Under the pieces are notes generated by a model. That model was not told where the DNA came from. It made no database searches and saw only the letters and a list, made by a program, of their open reading frames with translations. The position numbers and the translations under genes were made by a program. Below, piece after piece: positions 1-9,280 of a DNA stretch of 64,000 nucleotides (positions are counted from its first letter, which is position 1; every line of letters begins with the position of its first letter). The DNA is from Thiobacillus denitrificans ATCC 25259 (lineage in GTDB: Bacteria; Pseudomonadota; Gammaproteobacteria; Burkholderiales; Thiobacillaceae), in contig NC_007404.1 in assembly GCF_000012745.1 (NCBI RefSeq), positions 2,108,001-2,172,000 on the forward strand. The letters are read 5' to 3'.

Positions 1-945
1 GTCTACGTCTGGCTGTTCGGGCCCGGCATCCTGCTGACGCTGTCGATTGCGACCGTCACCGCCGTCGCGGCCGAGGCCGGGATGCTCAAGGCGCGCGGCT
101 ACCCGATCAAGCCTTTCCTCGGCGATCTCTCGGCGGTCGTCACGGCCTGGCTGCTCGCGCTCTCGCTGCCCTCGCTCGCGCCCTGGTGGCTGATCGTCAC
201 CGGGACCCTGTTCGCGATCGTCGTCGCCAAGCACCTGTACGGCGGGCTGGGCCAGAACGTGTTCAATCCGGCGATGGTCGGCTACGCGGTGCTGATCGTG
301 TCGTTTCCGGTCCAGATGACGCAGTGGGCGGGCCCGCTCGAACTGACCGCGACGCCGCTCGGGATCGGCCAGAGCGCCGCGATCATTTTCGGCGCGGACG
401 TGCCGAAGAGCCTGCTCGACGCCGTGACCATGGCGACGCCGCTCGACACGCTGCGGACCGGCCTGCTGCAGCAGCACACGGTCGACGAGGTCGTGCGGCA
501 GCCGATTTTCGGCTACCTCGGCGGCACCGGCTTCGAATGGCTGGCCGCGGCCTTCCTGCTCGGTGGCCTGCTGCTGTGGGCCCTGCGCATCATCAGCTGG
601 CAGGTGCCGCTCGCTTTTCTGGTCGGCGTGTGGCTGACCGCCGGCTTCCTGCACTTCTTCGACGCCGGCCGCTTCGGCGCGCCCTGGTTCCATGTCTTCG
701 CCCCGTCGGTCATGCTCGGCGCCTTCTTCATCGCGACCGATCCGGTGTCGGGCGCGACGACGCCGCGCGGCAAGGTGGTCTTCGGTCTCGGCGCCGGATT
801 CCTGACCATCGTGATCCGGACCTGGGGCGGCTTCCCCGACGGTGTCGCGTTCGCCATCCTGCTCATGAACCTGTGCGTGCCGCTGATCGATCAGTACACC
901 CAGCCGCGCGTCTACGGTGAAGTCCGCAAGGAGCCGCGCGCGTGA
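1..945 (+). CDS. rnfD: RnfD, electron transport complex subunit D (5' end outside window)
   Basis: Membrane subunit of the Rnf complex, which couples ferredoxin/NADH electron transfer to ion movement across the inner membrane. The reading frame is open from base 1, so the N-terminus lies upstream; about 314 residues are visible. The protein is a run of hydrophobic helices, with the family segments GQNVFNPAMVGYA and a loop VTMATPLD whose Thr matches the covalent FMN site of RnfD/NqrB (usually SGAT, so here only the A-T-P part is kept). The C-terminus overlaps rnfG by 4 bases. The order rnfD-rnfG-rnfE-nth is the same as in the E. coli rsx locus, which supports the call. Confidence 0.95.
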   Translation, partial: VYVWLFGPGILLTLSIATVTAVAAEAGMLKARGYPIKPFLGDLSAVVTAWLLALSLPSLAPWWLIVTGTLFAIVVAKHLYGGLGQNVFNPAMVGYAVLIVSFPVQMTQWAGPLELTATPLGIGQSAAIIFGADVPKSLLDAVTMATPLDTLRTGLLQQHTVDEVVRQPIFGYLGGTGFEWLAAAFLLGGLLLWALRIISWQVPLAFLVGVWLTAGFLHFFDAGRFGAPWFHVFAPSVMLGAFFIATDPVSGATTPRGKVVFGLGAGFLTIVIRTWGGFPDGVAFAILLMNLCVPLIDQYTQPRVYGEVRKEPRA

Positions 946-1592
946 GCATGAGCGGAGCCGCCCGCAACGCGCTACGCGCGGGCACCGTACTCGTCGTCTT
1001 CGCCGTCGTCGGAACCGCGATGCTCGCGTTCACCCACGGCCGCACCGAACCCGTCATCGCCCGCAGCCGGCAGGCCGAACAACTCGCGTTCATCGAGCAG
1101 GTCCTGCCGTCCCGGCTCTACGACAACGACCTGCTCGCGAGCGAACGCCGGGTGCCGCGTGACGCCATGCTCGGTACCCGGCGACCCTCGGCGGTCTGGG
1201 TCGCGCGGCGAGGCGACGCGTTCGCCGGCGTCGTCCTCGAAGCGGTCGCGCCCGACGGCTACAGCGGGGACATCGGCCTGCTGGTCGGCATCGACGCGGC
1301 CGGAACGGTCACCGGCGTGCGCGTCACGGGCCATCGCGAAACACCGGGGCTCGGCGACTACATCGACCGCGCGAAGAGCCCCTGGATCGAGCAGTTCACC
1401 GGCAAATCGCTCGACAATCCGCCGCCCCGCGCCTGGCGTGTCGCCAAGGACGGCGGCACCTTCGACACGCGCGCCGGCGCGACGATCACGCCGCGCGCGG
1501 TGGTCAAGGCGGTTCGCGGCGCGCTGGAATATTTTGCCCGGCACCGCAAGACCCTCGCGGCGCCGGTGACCCGAGAGGAGAAAGACGCATGA
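942..1592 (+). CDS. rnfG: RnfG, electron transport complex subunit G
   Basis: Flavoprotein subunit of the Rnf complex, anchored by one N-terminal helix (about residues 10-30) with its flavin domain in the periplasm. The motif RAGATITPRAV near residue 180 is the FMN-binding-domain signature, in which the Thr of (S/A)GAT carries FMN through a phosphoester bond. The segment HRETPGLGDYI is also typical of the family. The protein is 216 aa, a normal length. The start GTGAGC at 942 overlaps the end of rnfD, and the stop overlaps the rnfE start by 4 bases, so the three genes look translationally coupled. Confidence 0.95.
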   Translation: MSMSGAARNALRAGTVLVVFAVVGTAMLAFTHGRTEPVIARSRQAEQLAFIEQVLPSRLYDNDLLASERRVPRDAMLGTRRPSAVWVARRGDAFAGVVLEAVAPDGYSGDIGLLVGIDAAGTVTGVRVTGHRETPGLGDYIDRAKSPWIEQFTGKSLDNPPPRAWRVAKDGGTFDTRAGATITPRAVVKAVRGALEYFARHRKTLAAPVTREEKDA

Positions 1593-2266
1593 TGACCCTG
1601 AGCGAATTCCGCAGCCTCTTCCACAACGGCCTCGTCAAGCAGAACACGGGACTCGTGCAACTGCTCGGCCTGTGCCCGCTGCTCGCGATCAGCAACACCG
1701 TCGTCAACGCCCTGTCGCTCGGCCTGGCGACGATGCTCGTGATGGCGGCGTCGAGCGGCGCGGTTTCGGCCGCCCGCAATTTCGTTCCGAACGAAATCCG
1801 CATCCCGGTCTTCGTCCTCATCATCGCGGCGCTGGTGACCGTGATCGACCTCGCGATGAACGCCTTCGTCCATCCGCTCTACCTCGTGCTCGGCATTTTC
1901 ATTCCGCTCATCACGACCAACTGCATCGTGCTCGCCCGCGCCGACGCCTTCGCCGCCAAGAACCGGCCGCTGCACAGCGTCGTCGACGCGGTCGCGATGG
2001 GCCTCGGGCTGACCCTGGTGCTGATCGTGCTCGGCGCGATGCGCGAGCTCGTCGGACAGGGCACGCTGTTCTCGGGCATCGACCTGGTCTTCGGTGAAGA
2101 CGCGAAGCAGTTCGTGCTGCATGTGCTGCCCGATTACCGCGGCTTCCTGCTCGCGGTGCTGCCGCCCGGCGCCTTCATTGCGCTCGGCCTGCTGATCGCC
2201 GCGCACAACTGGAACAAGGCGCGCGCCGAGCAGCGCGCGCAGCTGACCGTTCCCGCCACGGCTTGA
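1589..2266 (+). CDS. rnfE: RnfE, electron transport complex subunit E
   Basis: Integral membrane subunit of the Rnf complex, homologous to NqrD/RnfA. The 225-aa protein starts with the family-typical segment FHNGLVKQNTGLVQLLGLCP and has about six hydrophobic helices. The Cys in LLGLCPLLA and the later one in TTNCIVLARA match the paired cysteines that in this family bind an intramembrane iron-sulfur centre. It starts inside the end of rnfG (ATGATG at 1589) and is followed 27 bases later by nth, as in many proteobacteria. Its length and motifs are ordinary. Confidence 0.95.
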   Translation: MMTLSEFRSLFHNGLVKQNTGLVQLLGLCPLLAISNTVVNALSLGLATMLVMAASSGAVSAARNFVPNEIRIPVFVLIIAALVTVIDLAMNAFVHPLYLVLGIFIPLITTNCIVLARADAFAAKNRPLHSVVDAVAMGLGLTLVLIVLGAMRELVGQGTLFSGIDLVFGEDAKQFVLHVLPDYRGFLLAVLPPGAFIALGLLIAAHNWNKARAEQRAQLTVPATA

Positions 2267-2293
2267 GGCCGGGGCCGATGCCCGTGCCGAACG

Positions 2294-2983
2294 ATGAACG
2301 CTGACAAACGCCGCGAGATTTTCCGCCGCCTGCGCGAAGCGAATCCCCACCCGACGACCGAGCTCGAATACGCGACGCCTTTCGAGCTGCTGGTCGCGGT
2401 CGTGCTCTCGGCGCAGTCGACGGACAAGGGCGTCAATCGCGCGACGCGCGTGCTCTTCCCGATCGCCAACACGCCTGCGGCGATCCACGCGCTCGGCGAG
2501 GCGGGGCTCGCCGACTACATCAAGACGATCGGACTCTACAAAAGCAAGGCGCGGCACCTGATCGCGGCATCGCGCATGCTGCTCGACCTGCACGGCGGCG
2601 AAGTCCCCGCCGACCGCGCCGCGCTCGAGGCGCTGCCCGGGGTCGGGCGCAAGACCGCCAACGTGATCCTCAACACCGCGTTCGGCCAGGCGACGATGGC
2701 GGTCGACACCCACATCTTCCGCGTTGCGAACCGCACCGGCCTCGCCCCCGGGAAGACCGTGCTCGAAGTCGAAAAAAAGCTGGTCAAGACGACGCCCGCC
2801 GAGTTTCTGGTCGACGCGCACCACTGGCTGATCCTGCACGGCCGCTACGTCTGCCAGGCGCGCAGGCCGAAGTGTGCGGAATGCATCATCGTCGACCTCT
2901 GCGAGTTCAAGGCCAAGACCCTGCCCGCTGCGCCGCGTGCCTCCGCGCGCAAGAGGCCCGCGACCGAGGCGGCCGATGTTTAA
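2294..2983 (+). CDS. nth: Endonuclease III (base-excision DNA glycosylase/AP lyase)
   Basis: DNA glycosylase/AP lyase that removes oxidised pyrimidines. The helix-hairpin-helix is visible as LPGVGRKTANVIL, with the catalytic Lys in GRKTA and the catalytic Asp in VDTHIFR. The [4Fe-4S] cluster motif C-x6-C-x2-C-x5-C is complete near residue 195. At 229 aa it is slightly longer than E. coli Nth because of a basic, Ala-rich tail. Location directly after rnfE matches the conserved rnf-nth arrangement. The last 8 bases overlap the start of the next gene. Confidence 0.97.
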   Translation: MNADKRREIFRRLREANPHPTTELEYATPFELLVAVVLSAQSTDKGVNRATRVLFPIANTPAAIHALGEAGLADYIKTIGLYKSKARHLIAASRMLLDLHGGEVPADRAALEALPGVGRKTANVILNTAFGQATMAVDTHIFRVANRTGLAPGKTVLEVEKKLVKTTPAEFLVDAHHWLILHGRYVCQARRPKCAECIIVDLCEFKAKTLPAAPRASARKRPATEAADV

Positions 2984-3410
2984 CCCGAGCCGCGAGCAGG
3001 TGCGCCAGTTCTTTTTCGACGTCTGGGCGAAATACCGCGCCGGACAGGCGCTCGAGGGCGCCGAACGCACCGCGCTCGAGGGCGTGCTCGCGCATCCGGA
3101 ATACCACGCCATGCTCGAACAGCCCGAGCGCTATCGCGATCGCGACTACCTGCCCGAAGACGGCCAGGTCAATCCTTTCCTGCATCTGTCGATGCACCTC
3201 GCAGTCGCCGAACAGGTCGCGATCGACCAGCCGCCGGGCATCCGCGCGCACTACGAGGAGCTGCTCGCGCAGCGCGGCAATGCGATGGACGCCCAGCACG
3301 CGATCATCGACTGCCTCGGCGAAATGATCTGGCAGGCGCAGCGCAACGGGGCCGCTTTCGATTCCGCGGCCTACCTCGCCTGCCTCGCCCGCACGCTCGG
3401 CCGCGCCTGA
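2976..3410 (+). CDS. DUF1841 family protein
   Basis: A 144-aa soluble protein of the DUF1841 family, of unknown function and found mainly in beta- and gammaproteobacteria. It begins MFNPSREQVRQFF and contains the segment NPFLHLSMHLAVAEQ, the family's conserved core with two histidines. I chose ATG 2976, which overlaps the nth stop, because homologues start with MFxPSR; a longer open frame to 2874 is only antisense-like extension inside nth. It often sits next to nth, so it may be co-transcribed, but no role can be read from the sequence. Confidence 0.85.
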   Translation: MFNPSREQVRQFFFDVWAKYRAGQALEGAERTALEGVLAHPEYHAMLEQPERYRDRDYLPEDGQVNPFLHLSMHLAVAEQVAIDQPPGIRAHYEELLAQRGNAMDAQHAIIDCLGEMIWQAQRNGAAFDSAAYLACLARTLGRA

Positions 3411-3573
3411 TCCGCGCACGCTTCATTTTCCCGGAAACCTGCCGTTAAGTTTCCTGGGCAGCACGCGGCCTGCGCCGCACCCGCCCGTCCCCGTCGTCGA
3501 TCGAGCCGGCGCGCGCCAGCGCGGCCGCACCGCATGGATGACGACTGCGCGTGTTCCATAAGACCGATAACCG

Positions 3574-5472
3574 ATGACTCAGCTCGACCAACTAAAACTC
3601 AGTGGGCAGTTGCCTTCGCCGCGCGGCGTCGCGCTCGCCGTGCTCGAGTTGTCGCGGCGCGACAATGCGACGCTCGGCGAAATCGCGCGCGTCGTACAGA
3701 CCGACCCCGCGCTGTCCGGGCGCCTGATCAAGCTCGCCAATTCGGCTTCGCACATCGCGCGTCCCGTGGTCTCCGTGCAGGAAGCCGTGGTGCGTCAGGG
3801 CATGTCGACGGTGCGCCAGCTCGCGCTCGGATTTTCGCTTCTCGATCAGTTCCGGAACGGCGCCTGTACGGCCTTCGACTATCAGGAATACTGGTCGCAC
3901 TCGCTGCTCATGGCGCTGTCGCTGCAGGCGCTGGGCGCCCGCGTCCACGTCGCGGCGGCCGACGAATTGTTCATCTGCGGCCTGCTCGCGCAAGTCGGGC
4001 GCCTCGCACTCGCGACGGCCTATCCCGCCGAGTACGACGCCGTCCTGCACGCCCATCGCACCGATCCGTCGAAGTCGCTGATCACGCTCGAGCGCTCCCG
4101 CCTCGAAATCGACCACATCGAACTCGGGATCGTGATGATGACCGACTGGGGCATGCCGCGCGTCTTCACGATTCCGCTCGCGCACTACCAGGACCCGGAA
4201 TACACGAGCTTTCCGCACGACTCGCGCGCCAACAGCCTCATGCTGATGCTGCGCCTGTCCCACCGGCTGGCCGATCTCGCCTTGGGTAGCGCCGACGGGC
4301 GCATGCAGCTGGCGCGCGAGTGGATGACACTCGCGACCGAACTCGACCTCCCGCCGGAAAACGCCGGCAGCTTCATCGACGAGGTGATCGCGCAATGGCA
4401 CGACTGGGGCGCGCTCCTGAAGATCCCCACCTCGGTCCTGCCGCCGTTCGCCGAGATCAGCCACGGCAGCGCCGAGGCGAGCGACGACGAGGCGCCGCTG
4501 CGCATCGTCGTCGCCGACGGCAATGCCTTCACGCGGCGCAAGATCATGGCCTTGCTCGTCGAGGACAGCGGCCACGTCGTCTATCCGGCCGATAACGGCA
4601 ATAGCGCGCTCGCCCTGGCGATGGAGGTGTTGCCGCACGTTATCATCGCCCACATCAACCTGCCGCTGCTCGACGGACTCGAGCTGTGCCAGGCCTTGCG
4701 CGCGACCGATGAGGGCCGTCGCATGCACATCCTGCTGATGTCGGACGAGCACGCCGAGGACCAGCTCGCCCGCGCCTACGAGGCTGGCGCCGACGGCTAC
4801 GCGCACAGCGCGCTCAGCGCCAAGAGCCTGCGCACGCGGCTGTGCGCGGCGCAGCGCCTGCTGCAACTGCAGAACGCGTGGGAGCGCGACCGCGCGCAGT
4901 TGCGCCAGATCGCGGCCGAACTGGCCGTCGCCAACCGCCGCCTCGCCAACGCCGCGCTGACCGACGCGCTGACCGGTCTGCCCAACCGCCGCTCGGCGAT
5001 GGACCAGCTCGAGCAGGCCTGGAGCGCCGCGGCGCGCGCCGACACACCGCTCGCGGTCATGGTCGTCGACATCGATCACTTCAAGCACATCAACGACACC
5101 CACGGACACGCCCTCGGCGACAAGGTGCTGCGCGAGGCCGCGAATGCGCTGCGCGCGTCGTCGCGCCGGGAGGACAGCGTGTGCCGGATCGGCGGCGAGG
5201 AGTTCCTGGTCATCTGTCCGAACACCGATCTCGCTGCGGCCATGCAATCGGCCGAACGCCTGCGGGCCACGCTGAGCGCCCGTCGCATCGCCGTGGGCGA
5301 GGCCGAGTGCACGATCACCGCGAGCATCGGCGTGGCCGTGCGCGAATACGACACGGCCGACATCGACGGCCTCGTCAGCGCGGCGGATCAGGCGCTCTAT
5401 GCCGCCAAGGAAGCGGGCCGCAACCAGGTCTGCACCCAGCGCCGCCGGCCGGTCGCGGTCGAAGCGCCGTAG
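3574..5472 (+). CDS. HDOD / receiver-like / GGDEF three-domain signalling protein
   Basis: A 632-aa soluble regulator. An HDOD domain (about residues 8-205) comes first, then a receiver-like domain (about 307-425), then a GGDEF diguanylate cyclase domain (about 455-625). The cyclase looks competent: GGEEF at residues 540-544 is preceded by an RxxD inhibitory site (RRED, 531-534), so c-di-GMP synthesis with product feedback is expected. The receiver is degenerate: the phospho-acceptor position in the HINLPLLDG loop is His (residue 360) instead of Asp, and the conserved Lys is missing from GADGYAHSAL. The input is therefore probably not phosphorylation. It stands alone, converging on the next gene with a 6-base gap. 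Confidence 0.9.
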   Translation: MTQLDQLKLSGQLPSPRGVALAVLELSRRDNATLGEIARVVQTDPALSGRLIKLANSASHIARPVVSVQEAVVRQGMSTVRQLALGFSLLDQFRNGACTAFDYQEYWSHSLLMALSLQALGARVHVAAADELFICGLLAQVGRLALATAYPAEYDAVLHAHRTDPSKSLITLERSRLEIDHIELGIVMMTDWGMPRVFTIPLAHYQDPEYTSFPHDSRANSLMLMLRLSHRLADLALGSADGRMQLAREWMTLATELDLPPENAGSFIDEVIAQWHDWGALLKIPTSVLPPFAEISHGSAEASDDEAPLRIVVADGNAFTRRKIMALLVEDSGHVVYPADNGNSALALAMEVLPHVIIAHINLPLLDGLELCQALRATDEGRRMHILLMSDEHAEDQLARAYEAGADGYAHSALSAKSLRTRLCAAQRLLQLQNAWERDRAQLRQIAAELAVANRRLANAALTDALTGLPNRRSAMDQLEQAWSAAARADTPLAVMVVDIDHFKHINDTHGHALGDKVLREAANALRASSRREDSVCRIGGEEFLVICPNTDLAAAMQSAERLRATLSARRIAVGEAECTITASIGVAVREYDTADIDGLVSAADQALYAAKEAGRNQVCTQRRRPVAVEAP

Positions 5473-5478
5473 CCGCGC

Positions 5479-8157
5479 TCAGAGCGCACGCGAAACCCGG
5501 CGCACCGCCTCGTCCTCGGGGTGAGGCTCGATGCGAAAGCCGAGGCTTCCCACCAGCTTCAGCATCGGACGGTTGGCCTTCAGCACCTCCCCTTCCATGA
5601 GACGCAGCCCGCGGCCGCGCGCGACGTCCATCAGCACGTCCATGAGCTTGTGGCCGATGCCCTGTTTTTGCCAGGCGTCGCTGACGACGAGCGCGAACTC
5701 GCACGAGGTCCCGTCCGCATTAACGGCGTAACGCGCGACGCCGAGCTCGACCTCGCGACCGTCAATCTCGGTGAGCGCCAGAAGCGCCATCTCGCGCGTG
5801 TAATCGATCTGGGTGAGCCGTGCGAGCGCCACCGGCGACAGCTCGCTCACCGCGTCCATGAAGCGGAAATAGCGGCTCTCCTCGGACAGGCTGCGCACGA
5901 AGCCCTGCGTCAATTCCGCGTCCTCCGGACGGATCGGGCGGATCAGCACGTCGTGGCCGCTCGGCAACTGCCAGTGCGTGACCAGATGCGCCGGATACGG
6001 ATGGATCGCCATGTGGCCATAGCGATCGGCCGAGGGCACGCGCGGCGCGATGACGATGCGAGCGTCGAGCGCGAGCGCGCCGCCCTCGTCGACCAGCAAG
6101 GGGTTGATGTCGAGCTCGGCGAGCCAGGGCAATTCGCAGACCATTTCCGAGAGCCGCAACAACACGTTTTCGAGGGCCGCCATGTCGACCGGCGGGCGGT
6201 TGCGAAAACTTCCGAGCAGGGTCGCGACGCGGGTACGGCGGATGAGGTCGCGCGTGAGGTAGGTGTTGAGCGGCGGCAGCGTGACCGCCCGGTCCTGGAA
6301 GGCCTCGACGTCGACGCCCCCGGCGCCGAACACGATCACCGGGCCGAGCACCGGATCCGAGGTCATGCCGAGCAGGACTTCACGCGCGTGCGGCCGCGTC
6401 ACCATCGGCTCGATCACGATGCCCTCCAGCCGCGCCTCGGGCCGAAGCCGCTTGACGTCGGCGAGCATCTCGCCAAAGGCCGAGCGCACCGCGTGCCCAC
6501 TCGAGAGCCCGAGACGCACGCCATTGACGTCCGATTTGTGGGTGATGTCGGGCGAATTGATCTTCATCGCCACCGGAAAACCGATCTGCTGCGCGGTCAG
6601 CATCGCCTCCATCGGGTCGCGCGCGATCAGCGTCTGCGCGATCGGAATGCGGAAGGCCGACAGCAGCGCCTTCGATTCGACCTCGTTCAGCAGATGACGG
6701 CCGTGGGCGAGTGCGCTCTCGATGATCAGGCGCGCGCCTTCGACGTCGGGCTCAAGCTGGTGCGAAAGCGGCCCCGGCGTCTGCATGAGCTGGCGCTGGT
6801 TCTCGTAGAAGGCCGCGAGGAAGGAAAAGACCTCGACCGCCGGCTCGGGCGTGGTGAAGTAGGGAATGCCCGCCTGCTTGAAGCGCTGGCGTCCCTCGTG
6901 CACCTGCGCTTCACCCATCCAGCAGGTCAGCACGGGCTTGGGCGCCTGCTTGGCAACGTCGATGACCGCGTCGGCGACCGCAGTCGGCCGGGTCATCGCC
7001 TGAGGCGTCAGCATCACGAGCACGCCGTCGACGTTGTTGTCGTGCAGGCAGGCGCCGACGGCTGCACGGTAGCGCTCCGCCGTCGCGTCGCCAATGATGT
7101 CGAGCGGGTTCCCGCGCGACCAGGTCGCCGGAAGCACCGCGTCGAGTTCCGCGATCGTCGCCGGCGAAAGCTCGGCCATGCGTAGCCCGACGTCGACGGC
7201 GAGGTCGGTCGCCATGACGCCCGGCCCGCCGCCGTTGGTGACGATCGCGAGGCGATTGCCGGACGGCTGGATATGGGTCGCGAGCGCGCGCGCGGAGGCG
7301 AAGAGCTGCAGGATCGTGTTTACGCGGACGACGCCGGCGCGCCGCACGAGCGCGTCGAAGACGGCATCGGAGCCGACGAGCGCGCCGGTGTGCGACTGCA
7401 CGGCGCGCGAGCCGGCCTCGTGCCGCCCGACCTTGACCATGACGATGGGCTTGAAGCGGGACGTCGCGCGCAGCGCGCTCATGAAGCGGCGCGCGTCGCG
7501 TATGCCCTCGATGTACAGAAGAATGCCCTTGGTCTGCCGGTCGTAGGCGAGGTAATCGAGGATTTCGCCGAAATCGAGGTCGGCCGAGGCGCCTGTCGAC
7601 ACCACGCTCGAAAAGCCGATGCCGTTGGCTTCGGCCCAGTCGAGCATCGCCGTGCACAAGGCGCCCGACTGCGAGACCAGCGCGAGGTCGCCGGCCTGCG
7701 TCGCGCCCTGGCTGAAGGTCGCGTTGAGGCCGATGGCCGGGCGCTGGATGCCGAGGCAGTTCGGGCCGATGAAGCGAATTCCGTGCTGCTTCGCGACGCG
7801 CTGCAAGCCCGCCTCGAGTTCAATCCCCTGCGTGCCGGTCTCGGCGAAGCCGGCCGACAGCACGATCGCATGGCGGATGCCGCGCTGCCCGCATTCTTCG
7901 AGTATCGCCGCCACGGTGGTGGCCGGCGTTGCGATCAGCGCGAGTTCTGGCGTGGCGGGCAATTCGCTCGCCCGCGCATAGCAGCGTTCGCCAAAAATCT
8001 CCGCATGCTTAGGGTTGATCGGATAGACCTCGCCTTTGTAGCCGGCGTGGCGCAGGTTGCGGAACAGCGTCCCGGCGACCGAGTCTTCACGCTCGCTGGC
8101 GCCGAAGACCGCGACCGAGCTCGCGTTGAAGAGAGGTTCGAGATAATGCTGGGGCAT
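5479..8157 (-). CDS. Acyl-CoA synthetase (NDP-forming)/GNAT fusion, Pat-like protein lysine acetyltransferase
   Basis: An 892-aa protein: a CoA-binding domain (about residues 8-135), succinyl-CoA-ligase-like domains (to about 450), an ATP-grasp domain (about 480-700, with DITHKSDVNGVRLGL) and a C-terminal GNAT acetyltransferase domain (about 725-885, with AWQKQGIGHKLMDVLM as the acetyl-CoA loop). This is the layout of enterobacterial Pat/PatZ, which acetylates lysines and inactivates acetyl-CoA synthetase. The motif SHTGAL near residue 255 keeps the His that carries phosphate in ADP-forming acetyl-CoA synthetases, so some ligase activity cannot be excluded. It is divergent from a deacetylase-like gene across a 105-bp gap. 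Confidence 0.88.
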   Translation of the reverse strand: MPQHYLEPLFNASSVAVFGASEREDSVAGTLFRNLRHAGYKGEVYPINPKHAEIFGERCYARASELPATPELALIATPATTVAAILEECGQRGIRHAIVLSAGFAETGTQGIELEAGLQRVAKQHGIRFIGPNCLGIQRPAIGLNATFSQGATQAGDLALVSQSGALCTAMLDWAEANGIGFSSVVSTGASADLDFGEILDYLAYDRQTKGILLYIEGIRDARRFMSALRATSRFKPIVMVKVGRHEAGSRAVQSHTGALVGSDAVFDALVRRAGVVRVNTILQLFASARALATHIQPSGNRLAIVTNGGGPGVMATDLAVDVGLRMAELSPATIAELDAVLPATWSRGNPLDIIGDATAERYRAAVGACLHDNNVDGVLVMLTPQAMTRPTAVADAVIDVAKQAPKPVLTCWMGEAQVHEGRQRFKQAGIPYFTTPEPAVEVFSFLAAFYENQRQLMQTPGPLSHQLEPDVEGARLIIESALAHGRHLLNEVESKALLSAFRIPIAQTLIARDPMEAMLTAQQIGFPVAMKINSPDITHKSDVNGVRLGLSSGHAVRSAFGEMLADVKRLRPEARLEGIVIEPMVTRPHAREVLLGMTSDPVLGPVIVFGAGGVDVEAFQDRAVTLPPLNTYLTRDLIRRTRVATLLGSFRNRPPVDMAALENVLLRLSEMVCELPWLAELDINPLLVDEGGALALDARIVIAPRVPSADRYGHMAIHPYPAHLVTHWQLPSGHDVLIRPIRPEDAELTQGFVRSLSEESRYFRFMDAVSELSPVALARLTQIDYTREMALLALTEIDGREVELGVARYAVNADGTSCEFALVVSDAWQKQGIGHKLMDVLMDVARGRGLRLMEGEVLKANRPMLKLVGSLGFRIEPHPEDEAVRRVSRAL

Positions 8158-8262
8158 GGCGTGGCGGTCCGAAGAGGCGTGGCGGCGCTTGGCGCGGTGA
8201 GCTCATCCTAGGCCACCGCCTGTGCCCGCGCCACCTGTCGTATAGTGGAGAAGAACGCCGCC

Positions 8263-9186
8263 ATGCACACCGCCTACCTCACCCACGCCGATTGCCTGAT
8301 GCACGACATGGGCAGCTGGCATCCCGAAAGCCCGGCCCGCCTGCGCGCGATCGACGATCGCCTGCACGCCGCGCACCTGTTCGATCATCTCGCGCATCAC
8401 GAGGCACCGCGCGTGCAACGCGCGCAGTTGCTGCGCGTGCACGACGCGGCTTACGTCGACTTCATTGAGGCGAGCTCGCCTGAACACGGCGTGCGCGCGC
8501 TCGACGCCGACACCAGCATGAATCCGCACACGCTCTCCGCCGCGCTGCGGGCAGCCGGCGGCGCCGCGATGGCGGTCGATCTCGTGATGGGAGACGACAC
8601 CGCGAACGCCTTCGTCGCCTGCCGCCCGCCCGGCCATCACGCGACGCGGAGGCGGGCGATGGGCTTCTGCATCTTCAACAACGTCGCGGTCGCGGCGGCC
8701 CAGGCGCTCGACGTCCACGGACTCGAGCGTGTCGCGATCGTCGACTTCGACGTCCATCACGGCAACGGGACGGAGGACATTTTTCGCGACGACCCGCGCG
8801 TGATGCTGTGCTCGACCTTCCAGCATCCCTTCTATCCGTTCGCCGGCGCCGACACGGCCAGCGCGCACATCGTCAATGTGCCGCTGCCGGCCGGCACCGA
8901 CGGCGCACGCTACCGCGATGCCTTCCGCGCGCAGATCGTGCCGCGCCTCGACGCCTTCGCACCGCAGATGCTGTTCTGCTCGGCCGGCTTCGACGGCCAC
9001 CGCGAGGACGACATGGCCCAGTTCGGCCTGCTCGAAGCCGATTACGTCTGGATCACCGAACAGGTCATGGCCGTCGCGGCGCGCCACGCGTGCGGGCGCA
9101 TCGTCTCGGTGCTGGAGGGGGGCTACGACCTGAGTTCGCTCGGCCGCAGCGCCGCGGCGCACATCAAGACGCTCGCAGCGCTCTGA
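8263..9186 (+). CDS. Histone deacetylase family protein (acetoin utilisation/HDAC-like amidohydrolase)
   Basis: A 307-aa zinc-dependent deacetylase of the arginase/HDAC fold. Visible active-site elements are RPPGHHAT (His pair), VDFDVHHGNGTED (Asp/His zinc ligands) and LEGGYDL (Gly-Gly-Tyr loop). Possible substrates are acetylated lysines in proteins, acetylpolyamines or small amides; the family cannot be resolved by eye. I chose ATG 8263 (MHTAYLTH) over the in-frame GTG 8245 because a GGAG ribosome-binding site lies 12 bases before it and homologues start here. Being divergent to a Pat-like acetyltransferase suggests opposite roles in acetylation. Confidence 0.88.
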   Translation: MHTAYLTHADCLMHDMGSWHPESPARLRAIDDRLHAAHLFDHLAHHEAPRVQRAQLLRVHDAAYVDFIEASSPEHGVRALDADTSMNPHTLSAALRAAGGAAMAVDLVMGDDTANAFVACRPPGHHATRRRAMGFCIFNNVAVAAAQALDVHGLERVAIVDFDVHHGNGTEDIFRDDPRVMLCSTFQHPFYPFAGADTASAHIVNVPLPAGTDGARYRDAFRAQIVPRLDAFAPQMLFCSAGFDGHREDDMAQFGLLEADYVWITEQVMAVAARHACGRIVSVLEGGYDLSSLGRSAAAHIKTLAAL

Positions 9187-9225
9187 GCGCGGGCCTGCAC
9201 AACCGGCGCGTCGCGTGCAACCCGC

Positions 9226-9257
9226 AAAAAAAAAGCGGGCGCCCGCTGGCGCCCGCT
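9226..9257 (-). terminator. Rho-independent terminator of the cytochrome c genes
   Basis: On the minus strand a 10-bp GC stem (AGCGGGCGCC with loop AGCG) is followed by nine T residues (the A-run at 9226-9234 on the plus strand). It lies 24 bases past the stop of the minus-strand cytochrome at 9281. Confidence 0.85.
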
Positions 9258-9280
9258 TGCCTTCCGCGAGAGGGCTCGGC

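Noticed and set aside
1358-3112. A 584-aa open frame on the minus strand across rnfG-nth
   Set aside because: It is antisense to well-supported genes, with no recognisable motif and an Arg/Glu/His/Asp-rich composition typical of shadow frames in GC-rich DNA.
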